A stretch of 39,979 bases of DNA from Phragmitibacter sp. (GTDB lineage Bacteria > Verrucomicrobiota > Verrucomicrobiia > Verrucomicrobiales > Verrucomicrobiaceae). Within the stretch, counting starts at the first letter, position 1. Each line of letters begins with the position of its first letter. Location of the stretch: contig JANYJH010000025.1 of NCBI GenBank assembly GCA_025361865.1, forward strand, positions 1-39,979, given 5' to 3'. Shown piece after piece: positions 1 to 8,348 of the stretch. A program made the position numbers and the translations under genes. The notes beneath the pieces are model-generated. The model was not told the DNA's origin. It did not search any database and was given only the letters and a program-made list of their open reading frames with translations.

Positions 1-699
1 GCCATGCATGGATGCTTAGGAAAATACGCCAACTCCACCGCTACTGCCCAGTTGATCTCTGGGGAGCAGTTCACCACGCTCCAGGCCACCTCCACGGAAT
101 GGGATACCACGAAGGGCGCCCTGGGGCCGCTCCTCCGCGCGCAATCCCACGCCACGGATGATGCGAATGTGGCTTCCACGGTGCTGACGAAGAACATCTC
201 CCACTTCATTCAGGTCTTTAACCTCGCGGTGGATCGCGGCATCTTCTCCGCTGCAGATCGCGCCTATTATCAACTCCCCGTCAGCAGTGCCACCGTGCCC
301 GCGCTGGATAACCTAGCCTCCCTGGAACTGTGGGCCGGACGACTCATCAAAGGGGATGCGGACCGCGTCACCGCCGGTGGGGAGCCGATGGCCATGCCGG
401 GCATCCCGGACGTGGTCTCCGCCCTGAATCTTTTCACTCACGCTGGAGATGAGCAAAGCACCGCGAAGACGGCCTATGATGCGGCCCAGGGTGCCGTGGC
501 CGCCCTGCGCCCCACGGTGGACCTGCGCGTAAAGGATATTTGGGACACCATTGAGTTTAAGCTCCGCGCCTTGGACGCTCCTGGTCTCCGCCGCGCCGCC
601 CAGGAATGGGGCGTGGTCTATGCCGCAGACTCCACCCCGCCAGTGCCGCCCGCACCCACGCCACCCCTCACCCCCCCGGTAACTCCGCCGCATCCCTGA
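1..699 (+). CDS. Unrecognised protein, probably 5'-truncated by window edge
   Basis: The frame is open from the first base, so the ATG at base 4 may be internal and the protein may begin upstream. About 231 residues are visible. They are rich in Ala, Thr and Leu, look mostly helical, and end in a Pro-rich tail (residues about 213-231) made of short PP and TPP units. I see no catalytic motif, signal peptide or membrane segment in the visible part and do not recognise the family. The stop lies 37 bases before the start of the large CheB/CheR kinase on the same strand, so the two may be co-transcribed. Any link to the kinase is inferred from position only. Confidence 0.6.
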   Translation, partial: AMHGCLGKYANSTATAQLISGEQFTTLQATSTEWDTTKGALGPLLRAQSHATDDANVASTVLTKNISHFIQVFNLAVDRGIFSAADRAYYQLPVSSATVPALDNLASLELWAGRLIKGDADRVTAGGEPMAMPGIPDVVSALNLFTHAGDEQSTAKTAYDAAQGAVAALRPTVDLRVKDIWDTIEFKLRALDAPGLRRAAQEWGVVYAADSTPPVPPAPTPPLTPPVTPPHP

Positions 700-736
700 C
701 GCGGCTTTTGCCAAAGGCGTCCACAGACCCATTCAG

Positions 737-3700
737 ATGAAAAAGGAAACCCCCACTCCATCCCACTCATCCGAGCCCTCACTGAGCCCGCCAGCGGCTC
801 AGCAGCAGACCGTTGGCCATGCCCCAGCGGAGGCGGCTCCGGCCTCCGCAGCCTCAGATAATGAGGGAGCAGTCACCATAGGGGGGCGGGTCTCCGCGTT
901 TCCCGTCGTCGGCATCGGCGCATCCGCAGGGGGCTTGGAGGCGCTGCAGGAGTTCTTCGCCGCTCTGCCGGTGGATACGGGCTTGGGCTTCGTCGTCGTG
1001 CAGCATCTGTCTCCCACGCATCCGAGTGACCTCGCAGAGATTCTCGGGAGAGCGACGCTGATGCCCGTGGCAGAAGCCACGGACGGCATCGAGCTGCTGC
1101 CGAACCATGTCTATACCATACCGCCCGGACAGGACATGACCCTTACGGAGGGTCGGCTTCAGCTTCATGCCATCGCATCGGGGAGGGTGGCGCATAACAT
1201 CGATCTCTTCTTCCATTCGCTGGCGGCGGACTGCGGACATAAAGCGCTGGGCGTGGTGCTGTCCGGTCTGCTGATGGATGGCGCGATGGGACTGGAGGAG
1301 ATCAAGATCGCGGGCGGCATCACCTTTGCCCAGGATGGGAGCGCCCAGCATCGGAGTATGCCGCAGAGTGCGGTGAAGGCCGGAGGGGTGGACTTCGTGC
1401 TGCCGCCGAAGGAGATCGCCCAGGAACTGGCGTTGATTTCCCGTCATGCCTATCTCCGGGACGGGAAGGGGAAGTCCGTGGTCGTGTCCAGCGTGCCCAC
1501 GCCGGAGCAGGGAGGGCTGGAGGGGTATGCGCGGATCATCCGGCTCATGCAAGTGGCCACGGGGATGGACTTCGTTAATTACAAGGTGAGCACCCTGCAC
1601 CGTCGCATCATGCGTCGCATGGTTTTGCATAATCTCTCCACCCTGCGGGAGTATGAGCAGCATCTGGAGAGAGTGCGGGGTTCCATTGATCTGCTCTTCC
1701 AAGACTTCCTCATCGGGGTCACCAGCTTTTTCCGGGATGCCGCGGCCTATGAGGCGGTCGCGCAAACCGTCATGGCACGTTTGGTATCAGATACGGCCCG
1801 GAGGGAGTCATTGCGGATGTGGTCCGTGGGCTGCTCCACCGGTGAGGAGGCGTATTCGCTGGCCATGATCTTCACGGAGGTGGCAGAAAAGCTGGGCAGT
1901 CCGGTGAGGCTCCATCTTTTCGGCTCAGATGCGAACAAAGCGGCCATCGAGAAGGCCCGCGCGGGCTGGTATCCGGCCAGTATTTCCCAAGAGGTCAGTG
2001 AGGAGAGATTGAAACGTTTCTTCACGCCCGAGGAGGGGGGTTACCGGGTCACGCGGAGGCTGCGGGAGTGCTGCATCTTCTCCGCTCATGACGTGCTGCA
2101 AGACGCGCCGTTCTCCCGGCTGGATTTCATCTCCTGCCGGAATCTGCTCATCTACCTGGAACCGGTGCTTCAGAAACGGGTGTTCTCCTTCTTGCACTAC
2201 GCCTTAAAGCCGGGCGGCATGTTGTGGCTGGGCAGCGCAGAAGCAGTGCATAGCGCCTCCCCGTTGTTTAAGATCGCGAGCATCCCGTATCATATTTATC
2301 TGCGGAGAGAGACCAGCACTGACCGCGAGGCGAAGGTCCGCTTTCCGGTGAAGCGCAGCCCGCCTGCACCTTCCCGCCACGAACGACCGCTGCTATCCGT
2401 CCCGCGCCCGACCACGCTCACGAAGGAAGCGGAGGGCATCCTGCTAACCCTGTTTTCCCCTCCGGGAGTGGTCATCAGCGCGAGTATGGAGATACTGCAA
2501 TACCGGGGGGACACGGGGGCCTACCTCGCGCCGCAGTCCGGGACTCCCAGTCAGAATTTGTTAAAGATGCTGCGGGAGGGGCTGCTGGTAAGCGTCCGTA
2601 ATGCCATCCTCCGCGCCGGTGAACTGGGGGAGAAGGTCACGGTGGAAGACCTGCGGGTGAAAATAGAGGGCGGTGTGCGCGTGGTGAACGTGGAGGTCAT
2701 CCCCATCACGAGCAGTCAGGGTCAGGGAAACGGTTACCTAGTGCTCTTTCTGGAATCCACGACGCCGCTAACTCCGCCGCACCAGGCGAAGCCGTCCTCT
2801 CTGGCCGGGCTGAGGGCGGACGGGCCGGAAGTGGCGCACCTCTCGGCAGAGAACACCCGGCTCACGCATGAGTTGGGTGCCACGCAGACCTACTTAAAAT
2901 CCCTCGTTCAGCAGCAGGAGCTGACGAATGAGGAACTGAACGCCGTCAATGATGAGTATCAGTCTTCCAATGAGGAGATGCAGAGCGTCAATGAGGAGCT
3001 GCAATCCTCGAAGGAGGAAATCCAGTCCAGCAATGAGGAGTTAATGACCCTCAATGACGAACTCAATTCCCGGAACACCGACCTCAATGAGTTAAACACC
3101 GCCCTGCGTGTCTTCGGAGAATACACGGCGAGCATCGTGAAGAGCATCCGCAGTCCGTTGCTAGTGTTGGATTCCCGCCTGTGCGTGAAGACGGCCAGCA
3201 GCGTCTTCTATGACAACTTCCGGGTCACGCGGGAAGCCACCGAGGGACGGCTCATCTTCGATCTGGGGAACGGACAGTGGAACATCCCCGCACTGCGAAA
3301 TCTCCTGGAGGAGATCTTGCCCCGCCAGCAGGTGATGAATGACTTCGAGGTGGAGCATAACTTCGATCATCTCGGGGTGCGCCGCATGATCCTGAATGCC
3401 TGCCGTCTTCCGCAGGGAGCGGGGAAGGAGCCGCTCGTGGTGCTGGCCATCGAGGACATTACGGACCGGAAGCTGGCTGAGGAAGCGCGTCTGAACCATG
3501 AGCAGCTCTACCGCACCATCGGGGAGAGCCTTGACTACGGCATCTGGATCTGTGCGCCGGACGGACGGAACCTTTACGCGAGTCCGAGCTTCCTCAAACT
3601 GGTGGGCCTGACGCAGCAGCAGTGCTCAGATGAAGGCTGGGGTTCCGTGCTCCATCCTGAAGAATCCGCGCAGACGATGGCGAAGTGGCAGGAGTGTGTG

Positions 3701-5743
3701 CGCACGGAGGGGAAGTGGGATCACGAGCACCGCTACCTAGGAACGGACGGCCAGTGGCATCCCATCCTCGCCCGCGGCCTGCCCGTGAAGAATGCGGAGG
3801 GGAAGGTGATCAGTTGGGTGGGGATCAATCTGGACATCAAACGCCTGAAGGAGGTGGAGCATTCTCTGAAGGTCAGCGAGGAGCGCTTCCGCATGATGGC
3901 GAATGCCATCTCCCAACTGGCGTGGATCGCGGAGCCGGATGGGCGGATCACTTGGTTTAATCAGCGCTGGTATGACTACACGGGCACCACTCTGGAAGAG
4001 TCAAAGAACTGGAGCTGGCAGACGGTGCATGATCCGGCGGAGCTCCCGCGAGTGATGAAGGTCTGGCAGGGCGCGCTGGCCAGTGGAGAGGGGTTTGAGG
4101 TCACCTTCCCCCTTCGCGGTGCAGACGGGACGTTCCGGCAGTTCCTCACGCGCGCTGTCCCCTTAAAGGATGAGGAGGGGAACGTGCAGCAATGGTTCGG
4201 GACGAACACGGATGTGAATGACAGTGAGTGCGCCCGACAGGCGCTCCTTCAGAGTGACCAACGCCTCCGTCTGGCCACGGATGCAGCGGAACTGGGGATC
4301 TGGAGCTGGGACCCGGTGAAGGATGTGGCCACCTGGGAGAATGACCGTCCGTTTGAAATCTTCGGACTGCCGAGAACGGAGCCTGCGCTCAGCGGGGAGC
4401 GCTTCGCGAAGGAGTTCCTGCATCCCGATGACGCGCTTATCTTCCAACAGGCGGTGGAGGGCACCGTCCTCAATGGGCAGCCCTTCTATTTTCAAGGCCG
4501 CGCTCACCGGACGGATGGGCAACTGCGCTGGATCAAGTTCACCGGCAAGGTGGAGGAGGGGAAGGAAGGCGGGCTGGCGCAGCATCTTGTCGGCACCGTG
4601 GAAGACATCACGGAGCGTAAGGCGGCGGAGTCCGCGTTGCTGGCTAGTGAAGCCCGTTTCCGGGCGGCGGTGGGCCTGGTGAGCAGCCTCGTGTGGACGA
4701 ACAGCGCGGATGGTAAGATGATCGGTGAGCAGCCGGGCTGGGGGAATTTCACCGGTCAGACCGTCGCGGAATCCCAAGGCTACGGCTGGGCGAAGGCCAT
4801 CCATCCCGAGGACGCGCAGCCGACCCTAGATGCCTGGGAGAAGGCCGTGGCGGAGAAGCGGGTCTATGAGTTCGAGCACCGCGTGCGGCGGCGGGATGGG
4901 GCGTGGCGCTTATGCACGGTGCAAGCCCAGCCGCTGCTGAACGAGAACGGCCTCATTACCGAATGGGTGGGCGTCCATACCGACATCACGGAGCGCAAGC
5001 AGCGTGAGGAAGAAATCCGCGTCTTGAACCAGACTCTGGAATGCCGCGTGCTGGAACGCACGACCGCTCTGCAAGCCGCGGTGGATGCGCTGGAGACGGA
5101 GATCGCCGCACGGGAACGGCTGGAAGTTGAAATCCTGGAGATCAGCGAGCGCGAGCAGAGTCGGGTGGGGCAGGATTTGCATGACGGGCTGTGCCAGGAG
5201 CTGGCGGGAACGGCCATGCTGGCGAATGTGCTGGCCATGAGACTGAAGAAGGAGGGCCACCCTTCTGCCGCTGCGGCCGAGGATGTCGCCCAGTGTGCGG
5301 TGACTTCCATCGAGACCACGCGCGGCATTGCCAAAGGGCTCTATCCCGTGGAGCTAGGCCGTGCCGGCCTGCTCGTGGCTTTGGAGAATCTGGCGCAGCA
5401 GGCCACCCAGCGGCTGGGCATTGACTGCCAGTTCATCCATGACGGCCATCCCGTGAAATGGAAGGCCACCGTGGAGATCCACCTTTACCGGATCGTGCAG
5501 GAATGCATCAACAACGCGCTCAAGCATGGAGAGGCGAGCCAAGTCATCATCGAGTTCCTGCGCAGTGGTGAAGAGAATCTGCTGACCGTGACCGATAACG
5601 GTGTGGGCTTGGCGGAGGCCGTGAAAACATCCGGCATGGGGATGCAGACCATGAGCTACCGCGCGCGGGTGATCGGCGCGACGCTGGACTTTTCCCGTCC
5701 GCCGGAAGGTGGCTGCCGCGTGACGTGTCGGCTGGGGAAGTGA
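737..5743 (+). CDS. CheB-CheR-multi-PAS hybrid sensor histidine kinase
   Basis: This 1668-residue protein reads as a chain of signalling modules. A Pro/Ala-rich leader (1-50) is followed by a CheB methylesterase domain (about 55-235) with its likely triad S63 (GASAGG), H90 (VVQHLSP) and D181 (LLMDG). A CheR methyltransferase (about 264-522) follows, with the SAM-binding motif GCSTGEEAYS and the SCRNLLIYL segment. Next come a long Glu/Asn/Ser-rich coiled coil (about 700-790), a PAS-like segment (about 800-910) and four PAS domains (about 918-1421, each closing with a DIT/DIK-type PAC end). A HisKA_3 domain with phospho-acceptor H1482 (LHDGL) and a HATPase_c domain (NNALKHG, DNGVGL) end the protein. 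It has no membrane segment, so it is probably cytosolic. No chemoreceptor or other che gene lies nearby, so the CheB/CheR substrates are unknown. It probably phosphorylates a NarL/FixJ-type regulator; the only one in view starts at 17625. The ATG is 37 bases after the preceding stop. Confidence 0.93.
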   Translation: MKKETPTPSHSSEPSLSPPAAQQQTVGHAPAEAAPASAASDNEGAVTIGGRVSAFPVVGIGASAGGLEALQEFFAALPVDTGLGFVVVQHLSPTHPSDLAEILGRATLMPVAEATDGIELLPNHVYTIPPGQDMTLTEGRLQLHAIASGRVAHNIDLFFHSLAADCGHKALGVVLSGLLMDGAMGLEEIKIAGGITFAQDGSAQHRSMPQSAVKAGGVDFVLPPKEIAQELALISRHAYLRDGKGKSVVVSSVPTPEQGGLEGYARIIRLMQVATGMDFVNYKVSTLHRRIMRRMVLHNLSTLREYEQHLERVRGSIDLLFQDFLIGVTSFFRDAAAYEAVAQTVMARLVSDTARRESLRMWSVGCSTGEEAYSLAMIFTEVAEKLGSPVRLHLFGSDANKAAIEKARAGWYPASISQEVSEERLKRFFTPEEGGYRVTRRLRECCIFSAHDVLQDAPFSRLDFISCRNLLIYLEPVLQKRVFSFLHYALKPGGMLWLGSAEAVHSASPLFKIASIPYHIYLRRETSTDREAKVRFPVKRSPPAPSRHERPLLSVPRPTTLTKEAEGILLTLFSPPGVVISASMEILQYRGDTGAYLAPQSGTPSQNLLKMLREGLLVSVRNAILRAGELGEKVTVEDLRVKIEGGVRVVNVEVIPITSSQGQGNGYLVLFLESTTPLTPPHQAKPSSLAGLRADGPEVAHLSAENTRLTHELGATQTYLKSLVQQQELTNEELNAVNDEYQSSNEEMQSVNEELQSSKEEIQSSNEELMTLNDELNSRNTDLNELNTALRVFGEYTASIVKSIRSPLLVLDSRLCVKTASSVFYDNFRVTREATEGRLIFDLGNGQWNIPALRNLLEEILPRQQVMNDFEVEHNFDHLGVRRMILNACRLPQGAGKEPLVVLAIEDITDRKLAEEARLNHEQLYRTIGESLDYGIWICAPDGRNLYASPSFLKLVGLTQQQCSDEGWGSVLHPEESAQTMAKWQECVRTEGKWDHEHRYLGTDGQWHPILARGLPVKNAEGKVISWVGINLDIKRLKEVEHSLKVSEERFRMMANAISQLAWIAEPDGRITWFNQRWYDYTGTTLEESKNWSWQTVHDPAELPRVMKVWQGALASGEGFEVTFPLRGADGTFRQFLTRAVPLKDEEGNVQQWFGTNTDVNDSECARQALLQSDQRLRLATDAAELGIWSWDPVKDVATWENDRPFEIFGLPRTEPALSGERFAKEFLHPDDALIFQQAVEGTVLNGQPFYFQGRAHRTDGQLRWIKFTGKVEEGKEGGLAQHLVGTVEDITERKAAESALLASEARFRAAVGLVSSLVWTNSADGKMIGEQPGWGNFTGQTVAESQGYGWAKAIHPEDAQPTLDAWEKAVAEKRVYEFEHRVRRRDGAWRLCTVQAQPLLNENGLITEWVGVHTDITERKQREEEIRVLNQTLECRVLERTTALQAAVDALETEIAARERLEVEILEISEREQSRVGQDLHDGLCQELAGTAMLANVLAMRLKKEGHPSAAAAEDVAQCAVTSIETTRGIAKGLYPVELGRAGLLVALENLAQQATQRLGIDCQFIHDGHPVKWKATVEIHLYRIVQECINNALKHGEASQVIIEFLRSGEENLLTVTDNGVGLAEAVKTSGMGMQTMSYRARVIGATLDFSRPPEGGCRVTCRLGK

Positions 5744-5775
5744 ACTGAGCCTCGTCCTCTTGGGCGGTAAACTTG

Positions 5776-5820
5776 ACGGCCATGCAGCACCTATAGCGCT
5801 GCATGGCCGTTGTTGTTTTT
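5776..5820 (+). terminator. Rho-independent terminator after the hybrid kinase
   Basis: A perfect 13-bp inverted repeat (arms 5776-5788 and 5798-5810, loop of 9) begins 33 bases after the kinase stop. It is followed by TGTTGTTTTT. Stem and T-rich tail point to an intrinsic terminator for the plus strand, separating the kinase from the next gene. Confidence 0.85.
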
Positions 5821-6005
5821 GGGGGTTTAGTAAGCCATTCGAGCTCAGATTTCACGAATGACTTATGCCTCCACCTTAACGAAGGAAAGGGCCTTTGAAA
5901 ATCGGGATGAGGCCTGACGGGGCTATCAGGGAAAGGAACGGCAGCCGTAATCACCCTCAAGGACCCAGCCAGCGGTGAGTGCCCTTGCGATAACCTGTCG
6001 CAAGT

Positions 6006-6518
6006 ATGAATATCAAAGAAAATCTCAACATCTACCTCCATGATCACATGGCAGGGGCCACTGGCGCTTTAGAACTGCTGGGTCACTTAGTGAGTGTAGC
6101 GCCGTCGCTCTCCCAACAGGTTCAGTTGTCGAAGCTGAAGGATTCTATCGAGACGGATTATGACGTGCTCGTGGAGATGGCGGAGCATTTGGGCATCGAG
6201 GAGAACGGGCTGAAAAAGGCCGTCGCCTGGATGGGGGAAAAGATCGCACGTCTAAAGCTCTCCTTTGCCAATGACGGAAGCGCGCTGGGCATGTTTCAAT
6301 CCCTGGAGGTGCTCGCCCTTGGGATCACGGGAAAGCGCGCCTTATGGGAGGCGCTGAAGGCTACGACTCCGCTGTGTCTGTCCAACTTCCCCTTTGATTT
6401 CGAGGATCTGAAGCTCCGCTCAGACGCCCAGCTTCAGGTGGTGGAAACCATGCGGATAGCGGCGGCCCGTGAAGCCTTTCAGGAGCCAGAGCCTGCTGAA
6501 CTCAGCACTGTCAAATAA
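6006..6518 (+). CDS. Conserved-looking small helical protein, function unknown
   Basis: This 170-residue, mostly helical protein has no signal peptide or membrane span. Its opening (NIYLHDHMAGATGALELL) and middle (LKKAVAWMGEKIARLKL, then ALGITGKRALWEAL) resemble uncharacterised four-helix proteins that I recall from soil bacteria. They look ferritin-like in pattern, but I see no complete EXXH metal-site pair. It follows the kinase terminator by about 185 bases and so probably has its own promoter. Another helical protein starts 16 bases downstream, which suggests a two-gene unit. The ATG at 6006 has no clear Shine-Dalgarno sequence, as for most genes here. Coding status is well supported by length, composition and spacing; function is unknown. 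Confidence 0.75.
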   Translation: MNIKENLNIYLHDHMAGATGALELLGHLVSVAPSLSQQVQLSKLKDSIETDYDVLVEMAEHLGIEENGLKKAVAWMGEKIARLKLSFANDGSALGMFQSLEVLALGITGKRALWEALKATTPLCLSNFPFDFEDLKLRSDAQLQVVETMRIAAAREAFQEPEPAELSTVK

Positions 6519-6534
6519 CCCTACAACTACCCTC

Positions 6535-7131
6535 ATGGACACCCAACACCAAGCCAACATCCTTCGCACTTACGTCAACGACATGATCGCCGTGGAGAGC
6601 GATGTCTCCCAAGCCATCACCGGACAACTGGACGATGATAAGGTGCACGAAGAGCCCGCTGTTTACATGCTGCTCAAAGAACTGGCGGACACTTCCCGCG
6701 CGCGGCTCGCCAAGCTGGAGAATCTTTCCGAGGCCCTCGATGGCAAGCTCGGGGCCATGGTCAAGGAGGCCGTGGCGACCACCACTGGCTACCTGGCCGG
6801 CCTTTACGGAATGGTGCGGAAACATCCAGTCTCCAAGATGCTGCGGGATGATCAAGTGGCCCTGAATCTCACCGCCACGGGCTACAGTATGCTTTACACC
6901 ACCGCGGTCACGTTTGACCACGAAGACGTGGCCGTCCTCGCCTTGGAACACCTCAATGAGATTCTTCCCCAGTTCGTTCGCGTGACCCGTCAGATCCCCA
7001 GCGTGGTGGTCATGGAACTGTCAGAGGGCATTCCCAACGCCGATGCTGAAGACCTAGCTACGGAGGCCATTGAGGACGCTTGGATGGAAGCCTGGGATCA
7101 AGATGCGGAAGTGCTGAACGTCATCCTGTGA
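6535..7131 (+). CDS. Small helical protein, function unknown (partner of the upstream gene)
   Basis: I chose the ATG at 6535 over an in-frame ATG at 6469, because 6469 lies inside the upstream gene. The product is 198 residues, acidic and mostly helical, with no signal peptide or membrane segment. The helix pattern (residues about 1-30, 45-75, 80-105, 115-155) is reminiscent of ferritin-like or DUF892-like bundles, but I cannot point to a full di-iron site. It sits 16 bases after the previous helical protein and 43 bases before a GlsB/YeaQ-type membrane gene, so the three probably form one stress-type operon. That grouping is inferred from spacing and strand. Confidence 0.72.
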   Translation: MDTQHQANILRTYVNDMIAVESDVSQAITGQLDDDKVHEEPAVYMLLKELADTSRARLAKLENLSEALDGKLGAMVKEAVATTTGYLAGLYGMVRKHPVSKMLRDDQVALNLTATGYSMLYTTAVTFDHEDVAVLALEHLNEILPQFVRVTRQIPSVVVMELSEGIPNADAEDLATEAIEDAWMEAWDQDAEVLNVIL

Positions 7132-7174
7132 AGAACTTAATCAATCAGTCGAAACCACCCACCCTACCAAACCT

Positions 7175-7429
7175 ATGCACTACATCTGGATGCTCATCAT
7201 TGGCCTCGTCATCGGGGCCGTCGCTAAACTCCTCACCCCCGGTCGTGATCCTAGTGGTTGCGTCGTCACCATTCTCATCGGCATCGTGGGGTCCTTCCTT
7301 GCCGGCTTTCTAGGCCGCTCCTTCGGCTGGTATGCCGAAGGAGAACCCGCAGGCTTTATCGCTTCGGTCTTGGGAGCTATCCTGCTGCTTTCGTTGATGC
7401 GCCTCATCACGAAAGGGACGGCTCGGTAA
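7175..7429 (+). CDS. GlsB/YeaQ/YmgE family small membrane protein
   Basis: This 84-residue protein has three hydrophobic segments (about 3-17, 29-46 and 60-76). It shows the family's Gly-rich pattern: [16 protein letters not shown], then [16 protein letters not shown] and a C-terminal [13 protein letters not shown]. These small inner-membrane proteins (once called transglycosylase-associated) are common among general-stress genes; their molecular role is unclear. It is the last gene of the 6.0-7.4 kb plus-strand group. Its stop is one base from the stop of the convergent LigD polymerase gene, leaving no room for a separate terminator between them. Confidence 0.88.
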   Translation: MHYIWMLIIGLVIGAVAKLLTPGRDPSGCVVTILIGIVGSFLAGFLGRSFGWYAEGEPAGFIASVLGAILLLSLMRLITKGTAR

Positions 7430-7430
7430 G

Positions 7431-8348
7431 TTAGGCGAACTTCACCTTGCCAAACGCAGGTAATTTCTGCTTCAAGGTCAGCACTGGGGCGAACAGATCA
7501 CCCCACTTGCTGACCCGCTTCAGCACTTCCTCAGGCTCGAAGGCGAGCGGCTTACTTTTACGTCCCGCCTTCTCCACTTCGCTCCATTGCAGGGGAGTGG
7601 AGATGGTCGGTGAATCCTTCGCCCGTAGGGAATAGACGCACACAGTCGTCTTCTTATCATCGTTCTGACTCCAGTCGATGAAGACCTTTCCTGCTCGCAG
7701 GCTCTTCTTCATCTCCGATACGACCAAGGCCGGGAACTGTGCCACGAGGGACACGGCCACATGATGGGCGAAGGCCTTGGTCTTCTCATAAGTCATGGCG
7801 GTGTTCAGCGGCACGACCAGTTGCATCCCTTTGGACCCTGATGTCTTCGGAAAACACTTCAGTCCCAGCGCCTCAAACATGTCTCTGATGAGGAGAGCCA
7901 CTTCGCAGCACTTCACCAAATCCGCAGGGGGGCCGGGATCAAGATCGAAGACCAAGGCCGTAGGACGGAGCAAGGCGGGCGCGCGGTGCTGAAAGGTATG
8001 CAGTTCCAGATTGGCGATGTTTGCCGCCCAGAGCAGAGAGGGCAGATCATTGAGCAGGCAGTAGTCAATCTCCCCGCCATCGGACTTGGCGACCTTGGCC
8101 GTCTTGATCCATTCCGGAGCGTGAGAGGGGCACTGCTTTTCATAAAAGAACAGGCCGTTGACGCCATCAGGATAGCGCTTTAGCGAGACGGGGCGCCCCT
8201 TAAGATGAGGCAGCAAGACGGGAGCGATGGAGGCATAGTAGTTCAGCACCTGCCCTTTCGTGAACCCCGTGTCTGGATAGAATATCTTCTCCAGATGAGA
8301 CACGGCCACCTCGCGGTTTTCTACTTTCAGGATCGTCTTGGCTTTCAT
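7431..8348 (-). CDS. ligD: LigD polymerase domain protein (NHEJ primase/polymerase)
   Basis: This 305-residue stand-alone protein has the archaeo-eukaryotic primase-like polymerase fold found in bacterial LigD. Visible family marks are LEKIFYPDTGFTKGQVLNYY near the N terminus, FDLDPGP (metal-binding Asp pair), TSGSKGMQLVVPL and the later VFIDWSQND (third acidic residue and nucleotide site). Such domains add ribo- or deoxynucleotides at broken DNA ends during non-homologous end joining. In many bacteria this domain is fused to the ligase; here it is a separate gene whose ATG overlaps the end of the phosphoesterase-ligase gene by 4 bases, so translation is probably coupled. It is the last gene of the minus-strand repair cluster. 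Confidence 0.93.
   Translation of the reverse strand: MKAKTILKVENREVAVSHLEKIFYPDTGFTKGQVLNYYASIAPVLLPHLKGRPVSLKRYPDGVNGLFFYEKQCPSHAPEWIKTAKVAKSDGGEIDYCLLNDLPSLLWAANIANLELHTFQHRAPALLRPTALVFDLDPGPPADLVKCCEVALLIRDMFEALGLKCFPKTSGSKGMQLVVPLNTAMTYEKTKAFAHHVAVSLVAQFPALVVSEMKKSLRAGKVFIDWSQNDDKKTTVCVYSLRAKDSPTISTPLQWSEVEKAGRKSKPLAFEPEEVLKRVSKWGDLFAPVLTLKQKLPAFGKVKFA

Noticed and set aside
854-1765. 303-codon minus-strand ORF
   Set aside because: It is antisense to the CheB/CheR domains, His/Arg-rich and without a recognisable fold; a high-GC shadow frame.
2930-3090. Tandem repeat in DNA
   Set aside because: The repeated GAGGAG/CAGTCC pattern follows from the coiled-coil coding for Glu/Asn/Ser heptads; no independent DNA repeat is needed.
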